From assembly GCA_030144725.1 (NCBI GenBank), contig JASKMD010000019.1, forward strand, positions 2,497,972-2,561,971: 64,000 nucleotides of DNA, given 5' to 3'. Of the stretch, positions 43,954 through 52,838 are shown piece after piece (within the stretch, counting starts at the first letter, position 1; every line of letters begins with the position of its first letter). Position numbers and translations under genes: made by a program. The stretch is from Haematococcus lacustris (Eukaryota > Chlorophyta > Chlorophyceae > Chlamydomonadales > Haematococcaceae). Below the pieces are notes generated by a model, which had not been told where the DNA came from, did no database searches, and saw nothing but the letters and a program-made list of their open reading frames with translations.

Positions 43954-44327
43954 CACATGATACACCCATCGTCCCCCACCCACTCTGTTCAAGCACTATG
44001 CAGCCGGCATGGACTGATCACCCATTGCAACCTGCGCTGAACACAACTACCACATCTTCTGTTTCTCGGTTTCTGTCACGGTTAGTTTTGGAGGAGGAGG
44101 AGGAGGAGAAGGAGACGACGGTCAGCTCAAGACTCTGATTTCATAGTTCAAGCATGGTTTGCATGGAGCTCGTTGCATTTGCTTGTCTGTTGCATGTAGC
44201 TTGAAGCAAGACTGTTCCTGCCTGCCTGTCATTGCCTGCCTGTCCATGCCTGCTGTTGCATGCTGTTGAACATGATTGACCTCAAAACTGCAAGCTCCGG
44301 GACGTAGCTTTTCGGAGTGGGGGAGAG
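43954..44327 (+). other. 3' interior of X
   Basis: No coding domain. A (GAG)n tract lies near 44090 and the polypurine tract of X directly precedes 44328. Confidence 0.5.
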
Positions 44328-44764
44328 TGTAACAGTCCAGACACTCAGCTAGGATAAATGGTAGGTTTGTGTTTCTTTTCTGCATGCAAGATTCTGTGAG
44401 ATTTGATTTGCCTCTTACTTACGACGAGATCTTGCGTTGCTTAGAACTTTTAGGGACTTCTTAGGGGACTTCTTGAGTGCTAGATGCTGGAAGGGCTTGG
44501 TTCAGACTTCTTGCAGCCTTCTGATGGACTTGCTTTGCTTCTGCTTGCAATGACTACTCTTCTCTGGATGGATTAGTTCTTTACGACGTCTTCACGATGT
44601 AAGTACACTGCACTACCCACTGCGCGACTCGGAGGCTGTCGATAAGTATGTAGACAGCCGCAGCGGCAGCAATAGCCGCACAAGTCAGCATGCTCGACGG
44701 CTGCAAGCCGGCATTTAAGCCTCAGCCGACCATGCATCCTGACCGCACAAACACTACTATTACA
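44328..44764 (+). repeat. 3' LTR of X
   Basis: 437 bp uninterrupted. It shows the empty site for element A at about 44515-44522. Followed by TSD GTTAA at 44765-44769. Confidence 0.95.
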
Positions 44765-44769
44765 GTTAA

Positions 44770-45358
44770 CGTAACGTTAACACCTTGAGCCTAACACCCT
44801 GACGACCCGGAGTGCGATGGGGGTTTACTAGAGGTCTATACACGGATATACAACAAAGAACGCTCCCGACATCTAGGGCCTGTTCTCGGGGGACCCCAAC
44901 TAACAGAAAACCTACCCCTGGTAGTAGGATGGCTGTAACTCTGCACTCACTGCGCCAAATATTATGCTAGATAACTCACAATGTAGGCAAGCCAGCCAGC
45001 TACCTCTCACCCACTTTGGGTAATTATCCAGTCAGTAGGCCGTGCACAGTGAAGCATCAAAGTTAGTGATTTAAATTTAAGCCGTTGCGGAGCATGCAGT
45101 CATCGCTGCGAGCGCTCGCGTCGCTTAGGCTGCTCTACATGAGCATGCGCATCGGCAGCAGCAGTCGGATCGGAGAACGGTTGCGGGAATGTGGCACGAA
45201 GGCGGTTGGCAGGTTCGGTTAGGAGAGGTGGCCGCTACAGCTTGTGTCGCGCACTCCACAACCTGGTTCGGCGCTGGGGTGCTGTCACCTATGTCAACTA
45301 TGTCATCGCTTGCGCTTGGCAGCTCTCTTGGGCAGCTCCAACCCAGCAGGTGGGGTAC
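44770..45358. other. No recognised feature between X and C
   Basis: Begins with alternating GTTAAC/GTAACG motifs next to the X insertion point. No gene or repeat is recognised; the plus-strand frames at 45190-45440 overlap the LTR of C. Confidence 0.3.
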
Positions 45359-45639
45359 GTGTGGAAAGCGTGCAGCCAGGAGCCGGCGCAGCTGCACCTA
45401 GCTGCAGCGTTCCGATTCTGCCCTTAGCAGTCGGCCGCTAGTGTCACTGACGAAGTGTGATACAGGCAGGTTAAATGGTGGGCTGTATTGCCTGCCCACC
45501 ATTCGGGTTCGATCCCCGGGGGCCGTTCTATGTCCTGGCCTTGTTACGCTGAGGCAGTCTGACACCTGTAACAGCTTCTAGCGTTGCATGGCGCTCACAC
45601 GTTGAAAAGATTTAAGGCGCGCTCTTTTTGAACGCTACA
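45359..45639 (+). repeat. 5' LTR of element C (left boundary estimated)
   Basis: The right end CGCTACA is followed by the primer site TGGTTTCCGC at 45641. The left boundary is placed at a TGTGG by analogy with the distances in A and B; the 3' LTR is not in the window, so it cannot be verified. Like A and B it contains GGCAGGTTAAA (45467) and GGTTCGATCCC (45506-45516), here preceded by an 8-bp hairpin TGGTGGGC/GCCCACCA. Confidence 0.55.
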
Positions 45640-45675
45640 TTGGTTTCCGCATCGATAACTATCAACGCCGCTAAT

Positions 45676-47211
45676 ATGACAGACGGTACTCCTACTGGAG
45701 AGACACCTGGCGCCGGCACATCCACCGACCCAGACAATTTCAGAGGTCTGCTTGCACTCGCTCGCACTGACCCCAACTTCCGTAGAGACCTGCAGGCAGC
45801 TCTGAACCCTGCGGGTACTTCTGCTAACCATTCCCGTCCTGGCACTGGCCCACTGGACGACGAACTTCTCAATGACGAGGAGGAGGTTGAGGATGAGGAG
45901 CCTGATGAAGATGAGGAAGAAGAGGACGAGGCTGAGCAGCTCCGCGAGGAACTGGCGGCTACCAGAATGGAGCTGAACTCGCTGCGCATACGCCAGAGGA
46001 ACATGGACCGCGCTCTGTCTTCCCTGGCTGCTCAGGTGAGCCTAGTTCCTGGTAGATCATCTTCCTATCAGGACAGACTGTTTGGAATGCGCACGCCCTC
46101 CCCAAGCAGGTCAGGTACACGTCCTGCGTGTATTCCTGGTACTTATCTGTTTGCTGGTGGACGAGGTGGCGTTTTGCACCACCTCCTGTCCCCTGCTCCT
46201 ACTTCTGTCCCGGCTGCCAAGGCTGTGCCTGGCCCAGACAAGTGGACAGATGCCTGCGTTAAATCAGTCCGCAGGGCTTTGGCCTTCTGCGATGACTTGG
46301 AGGCCCACTGTGCTCGTTATTCTTTGGACATTGTCTCTGTCTTCCCTGCTTTCCTATCTGGTGCAGCTCGCAATGCTTGGTACCCTTCGGTCCAGCAAGC
46401 TCATTTTGCGCAGACAGGTGTTGCTCCTCCCTGGCAGTTCTTACGTGCGTCTTTCCTTGAGTATACAGGGGATGATTTGCGGGATGACATGCTTGAGGCT
46501 CGCGACAGACTGCTCGACAGGTCGATCCGTATGGGTCCCAATTATCCTGAACTCTCTGAGTACCTCATTGCGTTTAGGAACAACCTGTTGACTGCTGGTG
46601 CGCAGTGCATGGACGAGTCCCTCCTGGTCAATCTGTTTGTCACTGGGCTTTCTCCCAGTCTGCGTGAGACTGTCTTGAAGGACATTGTCCCCTTGCAGAA
46701 CCCTACATTGACCCAGGCAATTGATTCTGCCAGGCAGGCACAGCGTAATGCTGTGTTCCTGGCCGGTGCAGTCAGCTCTAAGCGCCATGTGGCTGCTGTG
46801 CAGGGTCGTGCCATCACCGAACAAGCTGAGCATGAGATCAATGACGCCAACAGAACACTGGGTCTTTCTGGTCGTCAGGCTACTACTGCTGCTCCTCGTC
46901 CTGCTGGCCGCACTGCGCCCTGGCGTGGTGGCATGCGGCCTGGGCCACCCCCTGCTGCTGCTGGCAAGAAGGCTGGTGCTGCTGCTGCTGCCACGGCTGT
47001 CAAGCCTGGCCAGTATTGCCACCACTGTTATTCTCCAGATCACCTGAAGCCCCAGTGCCCTTGGAAGCACCTGCCTGCCAAGCAGGCCCGTGAACAGTCA
47101 GGCTACTCTAGGCCACCTGCTGGGGCCAATGTGCCTCAGAAGCGCAGCCGCCCAGATGATGATGATAAGGGGCAGGGCAAGGGCAAGCTGGCCTCTGCCA
47201 ACGCCAAATAG
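45676..47211 (+). CDS. gag: Gag of element C
   Basis: 511 residues from ATG (45676). Residues 65-105 are a strongly acidic run (DEEEVEDEEPDEDEEEEDE) followed by a short coiled coil. The Gag domain has RALAFCDDLEAHC, FPAFLSGAARNAWY and FLEYTGDDL, similar to B. One CCHC knuckle CHHCYSPDHLKPQC lies near residue 457, then a basic tail. The frame ends AAA-TAG-GGT and remains open into pol. Confidence 0.92.
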   Translation: MTDGTPTGETPGAGTSTDPDNFRGLLALARTDPNFRRDLQAALNPAGTSANHSRPGTGPLDDELLNDEEEVEDEEPDEDEEEEDEAEQLREELAATRMELNSLRIRQRNMDRALSSLAAQVSLVPGRSSSYQDRLFGMRTPSPSRSGTRPACIPGTYLFAGGRGGVLHHLLSPAPTSVPAAKAVPGPDKWTDACVKSVRRALAFCDDLEAHCARYSLDIVSVFPAFLSGAARNAWYPSVQQAHFAQTGVAPPWQFLRASFLEYTGDDLRDDMLEARDRLLDRSIRMGPNYPELSEYLIAFRNNLLTAGAQCMDESLLVNLFVTGLSPSLRETVLKDIVPLQNPTLTQAIDSARQAQRNAVFLAGAVSSKRHVAAVQGRAITEQAEHEINDANRTLGLSGRQATTAAPRPAGRTAPWRGGMRPGPPPAAAGKKAGAAAAATAVKPGQYCHHCYSPDHLKPQCPWKHLPAKQAREQSGYSRPPAGANVPQKRSRPDDDDKGQGKGKLASANAK

Positions 47212-50200
47212 GGTGTTGCCCAGCCAGGCAGGTGCTGTTCCTGTGCTGCGGTAGCAACAACTGCTGAGCCCGATCAACTGTCTGCTGCATGCAACTGTGC
47301 TGCTGTTGCCTGCACACAGCCTGAGAAGCAGACTGATGCACTCTGTGTTTCATTGCCTGCCAACAACAAACCTAGGCCACAGGGTCCTGCCATGAGTGCT
47401 GTGGACAACTGCAAGTATGTTGTGCTTGTGTCTGAGTCAAAGCCTGAGAAGACTGCCGTGCTGGCAGCTAGCTTTGCTGGTTTTTGTTGTGAGGCTGCTG
47501 ACCCATGCCTGAGTCATGTGGTATCATGTAAGACAGCCCTTTGTTGCCCCATGCTGCCGTCCCAAGTCATCCTGGGGGTTGCTGGACAAGACAACAAGGT
47601 GAGGTTCCAGTTCTCTGGCACCATCGACAGCCATGTCTGCCATATGTTAGCTGATGGTGGTGCTGACGCGTCATTCATTAGTGCTAGCTATGTTCAGCTG
47701 CATGGTATTCCTCTTTACACCTATCCCGTGTCACTTAGGTTTGATGTTGCTAACAATCAACCTGTGATCTGTGAGCACTATGTCAAGGTACAGTTGCACA
47801 TTGCCAGCTTTAGCTGCATGTGCCTGCTGACTGTCATGCCTGACCTTGTTCATGCTTATGACGTGCTCCTGGGTGCTGACTGGCTGTCTGTCACTCCTAC
47901 AACTTAGTCCCTGCGTTTGTCCCTGCGTTCTACCGACCTTGTCCGATCGGGCTGAAAAATTTGATAGATGGCAGTTTTCAGAAAATAAAACATATTTTTC
48001 AAGAAAAACATTTGGAAAAATCCAAAAACTGTTGCGCTGTGGCCCGCAACCTATCCCTGCACTCATCCCTGCACTCTTGCCCCAGGGCCACAGCGCAGCC
48101 GCCTTTGATTGTTTCAAAATATTTTTCTTGCAAAATATGTTTTATATTCTGCAACCTACCATCTATCAAAATTTCAGCCCGATCGGACAAGGTAGGTCAA
48201 CACGCAGGGACGGACGCAGGGATTAATTTGTAGGAGTGGTGCAGGGGGCCTTGATCGACTACGTCGACCAGACCCTGACCCTGCGCACTGCCCAAGGTAA
48301 CACAACCTTGCATCCACACACAGGTGACATGAGTGCTGCTGGCCAGTGTGTTGCCAACAGGCCACCTGGGTCCACCCCCTCACTGCCCCGCCCACCTGCT
48401 GCTGTACTTGCTGCTGTGTCCAAAGCCAACCCAAGGGCCTTTGTGACAGCTAAGCAAGCAGCCAGATGGTTGCGTAAAGGGGGCTCTGCTATGGTTGCTA
48501 TGGTGTCTTTGGAAGATCTTACCTTGCCAGCAGATGTATCACCTGTCCATAGACAGCACCTCCAAGCTCTGCTTGATGAATACTCTGACGTATTCGAACC
48601 TATCACTGGACTCCCACCAGAGCGTGCAGTAGGGCACTCCATCCCCTTGCAGCCTGATGCTAAGCCTCCAGCTAGGCCCAGCTATAGGATGTCCAAACCT
48701 GAGCATGATGAACTGCGTAGACAGATCACTGATCTCCTTGCCAAAGGCCTGATAGAGCCCAGCTCCTCTCCCTTTGCTGCACCAGTGCTGTTTGTCCAGA
48801 AGAAATCAGGTGAGCTGCGCATGTGTATTGATTACCGCCAGCTAAATAAGATTACAATCAGGGACCAGTATCCTTTGCCACGCATTGATGATCTGTTTGA
48901 TCAGCTCGCAGGAAAAACTGTGTTCTCCTCCCTTGACTTGCAGGCTGGTTACCACCAGATCCGCATCCCGGCTGAGGATGTCCCTAAAACTGCGTTCAGG
49001 ACACCTGAGGGACACTACCAATTCAAGGTACTGTGTTTCGGCCTGACAAATGCTCCTGCCACGTTCCAGCGTGTAATGAATGAAGCATTTGCTGAGGTGA
49101 TCAATGACTGTGCCCTCGTGTACCTTGATGACATCCTAGTGATGTCCAAGGACAGTGAGGAGCACCTAGTCCATCTCAGACGAGTATTTGACTTACTGCG
49201 TAAAAATAAATTTTATGCTAAGTTATCTAAGTGTGAGTTTATGAAACGAACACTGATGTTCCTGGGCCATATCATCAGTGCTCAGGGCATCTCTGTTGAC
49301 CCTTGTAAAGTTACTGCCATCTCTAACTGGCCTGTCCCAACAAGCCTCAAAACTCTGCAGTCTTTCCTGGGCGCTGCTAATTATGTCCGTAAATTTGTAC
49401 ATAATTTTAGCACCATTGCTGCACCCCTCACAAACCTGACTGGCCCCAAGAAGGACTCGTTCCCTTGGAAGTCATGGCCTCAGGCTGAGCTGGATGCATT
49501 CCATGCCTTGAAGCAGGCCATTGCTAATGTGCCTATGCTCAAGCTTCCTGATCACAGCAAGCCCTTCCAGGTGCACTGCGATGCGTCCCTTGAGGGCATC
49601 GGTGCAGTCCTGATGCAGGATGGCTACCCATTGGCGTATTACTCCAGGAAACTAATCCCTGCTGAGGTTAATTACACCACGGGCGAACAGGAACTGCTGG
49701 CATTGGTATCTGCGTGTCAACAGTGGAGGTGTTACCTTGAAGGGGTACCATTCACTCTGTACACAGATCACCGGCCACTCATCTCTCTGCCCACTCAAAA
49801 CATACTCTCACGTAGGCAGACTAGATGGATGGAATTCCTGGCCCGCTTCTCATATACCATTGAGTATTTACCTGGTATATCTAATCCCGCTGATCCGTTG
49901 TCACGCATTCCAGCTGCCACAGTACAGACGTGTAAAGGCCCTGGTGCTGATAATGTGAAGAGTATCCTTGTCATGACTAGGAGTAAGCGGCGTTCTCAGG
50001 AGGGGGAGGAAACTGGTGCTGAGGCACGTCAAACGAGTGCTGGTGATGCCGCTGTGCCACCCACACAACCACCACCAGGTCAAGGTGATGGTGCTGCCGC
50101 CAGGCCACCCACCAAACGTGTCACTTGGGCTGCTGATGTACCAGCAGATGGAGAACCCAGTGCACCCAAACCACCAGGTCCCTTGTCAAACCTGCATGAG

Positions 50201-50559
50201 TGGTTGGTCAGAGCCTATGCTGCTGACTCCAACTTCACCAAGCGTAGGAAGACTAAGAACTACTACCTGGATGATAATGGCCTATGGAGACATAACAAAC
50301 GACGCACCGTCATTGTGCCCCGTGACAAACAGCTACGAGAGCATATCCTGCATGAGATGCACGATGCTCAGTATGCTGGCCACGTTGGGATCACTAAGAC
50401 GTTGGAGCATGTCATGCGTGTGTTCTGGTGGAAACACTTACGCACTGATGTGCGTCACTATGTAACAACATGTGATGCATGCCAGAGAAACAAGTCGGTT
50501 ACAGCTAAGCCATGGGGGTTCCTTCATCCTCTGTCTATACCTGGATACCGCTGGGAAGT
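47212..50559 (+). pseudogene. pol: Pol of element C, interrupted and truncated
   Basis: Open from the codon after the gag TAG in the same frame to the MITE. The protease site reads LADGGADASF: the usual catalytic D-T/S-G is replaced by D-G-G, which may reduce activity. MITE copy 2 splits the protease after GADWLS. The second part (48239-50559) carries reverse transcriptase YLDDILVMS near 49125, RNase [15 protein letters not shown] near 49580 and TDHRPL near 49765, the linker DPLSRIPA, and the integrase zinc domain (HEMHDAQYAGHVG, CDACQ). It stops at the insertion of Z after GYRWE, so the catalytic core and chromodomain are absent here. Confidence 0.9.
47892..48238. mobile_element. MITE copy 2 with CACTC ends, inside pol of C
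   Basis: 347 bp, about 90% similar to the copy at 35378, with CACTCCTACAA inverted ends. Flanked by GT on both sides (47890-47891 and 48239-48240). Removing the element and one GT restores the pol frame across the site, which confirms the ends. Confidence 0.92.
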
Positions 50560-50876
50560 CACACTCGTGCAAATTAAGGCCTGGCTGGCTTGAAAAACCT
50601 GAGAGTTGAGGTCTGAGACTTGGTATGTGGGTTGCTGTGACCCAGGGGATGACAAGACTCTCAAGGGCCAAAGTGTAATTCTCACTGGGTGTGGAGTTGC
50701 TGGGCCAGGTGTGGGGCTGTCACCCTGATTTTGGCTTAGGGAGATGACACCGTGTGACCAAAGTGACTTTTCATGAAATGTGAGTATGAGCGATTGTAGA
50801 GGGTGGTTACAGCTGCCCAACCCAGTAGGTGGCATGCAAAAAGTCGCAGCCAGTGATGAGCTATGGCCCGTGTCCT
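50560..50876. other. Terminal region of Z shared with W
   Basis: The first roughly 110 bp match the end of W in inverted orientation (for example AAATTAAGGCCTGGCTGGCT and CTTGGTATGT). The remainder up to the array is unique and non-coding. Confidence 0.75.
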
Positions 50877-52800
50877 AGGACCCTGTACAGGGTCCTAGCA
50901 GCATCATGGTCGTAGGACCCTGTACAGGGTCGGCTGGACCCTGTACAGGGTCCTGTGTACCCTATGAGTGTAGATATTTTAATCATTCCTTGCATCCCTG
51001 TGTGTTAGAACCCAGTTAGGATTCCTACAAAGCCTGTGGTTGGTCATGTTGACCCCGTTTGGATGCATTCGACCATGTGTGCCAGGACCCTGTACAGGGT
51101 CCTACGATGTGTGTCTTTCTCCACAGGGTCCTGGCACCTCACCACAGGGTTCTGGCCCACAGGGTCCTGGCACCACACCAAAGGGTCCTGGCACAATACC
51201 ACAAGGTCTTGGCCTACAGGGTCCTGGCACCACACCACAGGGTCCTGGCCTACAGGGTCCTGGCCTTTCACCACAGGGTCCTGGCACCACAGGGTCCTGG
51301 CTCCACACCACAGGGTCCTGGCACCACACCACAGGGTCCTGGCCTACAGGGTCCTGCTGCACGCACACAGGGTTGTGGCACACAGGGTCCTGCGACGTTA
51401 GTCTACAGGGTTTTGCCGCACTGCAACAGGGTTCTACGACAAACGTCTACAGGGTTCTGCCGCACGCCTACAGGGTCCTACGCCAAACGCTACAGGGTTC
51501 TGCCGCACGCCTACAGGGTCCTGCGACGTTTGTTTACAGGGTTGTGCCGCACGCCTACAGGGTCCTGCGACGTTTGTCATCAGGGTCCTGCCGCACGCCT
51601 ACAGGGTCCCGCTAAAATGGGCTGCAGGGTTCTGCCGCACGCCTACAGGGTCCTGCGACGTTTGGCTACAGGGTTCTGCCGCACGCCTACAGGGTCCTGC
51701 GACGTTTGGCTACAGGGTTCTGCCGCACGCCTACAGGGTCCTGCGACGTTTGGCTACAGGGTCCTGCCGCACGCCTACACGGTCCTGCGACGTTTGGCTA
51801 CAGGGTCCTGCCGCACGCCTATAGGGTCCTGCGACGTTTGGCTACAGGGTTCTGCCGCACGCCCACAGGGTCCTGCGACGTTTAGCTACAGGGTTTTGCC
51901 GCACACCCACAGGGTCCTGCGTCGTTTGGCTACAGGGTCCTGCCGCACGCCTACAGGGTCCTGCGACGTTTGGCTACAGGGTTCTGCCGCACGCCTACAG
52001 GGTCCTGCAGCACAGGTCTACAGGGTTCTGCCGCACAGCTACAGGGTTCTGCGACGTATGTCTACAGGGTTCTGCCGCACGCCTACAGGGTCCTGCGACA
52101 CACGTCTACAGGGTTCTGCCGCACGCCTACAGGGTCCTGCGACGTTTGGCTACAGGGTCCTGCCGCACGCCTACAGGGTCCTGCGACGTTTGGCTACAGG
52201 GTCCTGCCGCACGCCTACAGGGTCCTGCGACGTTTGGCTACAGGGTTCTGCCGCACGCCTACAGGGTCCTGCGACGTTTGGCTACAGGGTTCTGCCGCAC
52301 GCCTACAGGGTCCTGCGACGTTTAGCTACAGGGTTTTGCCGCACACCCACAGGGTCCTGCGACGTTTAGCTACAGGGTCCTGCCGCACGCCTACAGGGTC
52401 CTGCGACGTTTGGCTACAGGGTTCTGCCGCACGCCTACAGGGTCCTGCAGCACAGGTCTACAGGGTTCTGCCGCACAGCTACAGGGTTCTGCGACGTATG
52501 TCTACAGGGTTCTGCCGCACGCCTACAGGGTCCTGCGACGTTTGGCTACAGGGTCCTGCCGCACGCCTACAGGGTCCTGCGACGTTTGGCTACAGTGTTC
52601 TGCCGCACGCCTACAGGGTCCTGCGACACATGTCTACAGGGTTCTGCCGCACGCCTACAGGGTCCTGCGACGTTTGGCTACAGGGTTCTGCCGCACGCCT
52701 ACAGGGTCCTGCGACACACGTCTACAGGGTTCTGCCGCACGCCTACAGGGTCCTGCGACACATGTCACAGGGTTCTGCCACCACACCACAGGGTCCTGGC
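50877..52800. repeat. Subterminal array of Z built on palindrome GACCCTGTACAGGGTC
   Basis: Four full copies of the 16-bp perfect palindrome GACCCTGTACAGGGTC occur near the end of Z (50879, 50916, 50937, 51086). They pass into about eighty direct copies of the half-site CACAGGGTCCTGG or TACAGGGTCCTGC. From about 51470 the units pair into a 44-bp dimer (TACAGGGTCCTGCGACG then TACAGGGTTCTGCCGCACG). Open frames through it are a by-product of the repeat. Confidence 0.93.
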
Positions 52801-52838
52801 ACCACCCCAGCCCATGCTGTCCATGCATTGTCAATCGT

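Larger units (their letters stand above)
20717..44764 (+). mobile_element. Element X: LTR retrotransposon split by four nested insertions
   Basis: The two 437-bp LTRs (5' LTR in two pieces, 20717-20906 and 24031-24282; 3' LTR 44328-44764) begin TGTAACAGTCC and end TTACA, and differ at one base near the end (CTGTTACA versus CTATTACA). Perfect 5-bp duplications GTTAA flank the whole. A primer-binding site TGGTTTCCGCAATTG follows the 5' LTR and a G-rich polypurine tract (GGAGTGGGGGAGAG) precedes the 3' LTR. Subtracting its guests (A, Y, a MITE and B with their duplications) leaves only about 2.9 kb, so X is internally deleted or non-autonomous. A pol remnant at 36100-36333 shows it derives from Ty3/gypsy. 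Confidence 0.9.
45359..50559 (+). mobile_element. Element C: chromodomain-type Ty3/gypsy, truncated by element Z
   Basis: 5' LTR, primer site, gag (45676-47211), then pol in the same frame after a TAG. Pol is interrupted by MITE copy 2 at 47892-48238 and cut at 50559 in the integrase by element Z. The 3' half should lie beyond 64000 if Z is a simple insertion. Confidence 0.88.

Noticed and set aside
45191..45441. Overlapping short plus-strand frames
   Set aside because: They are mutually overlapping shadows upstream of and within the LTR of C, without family motifs.
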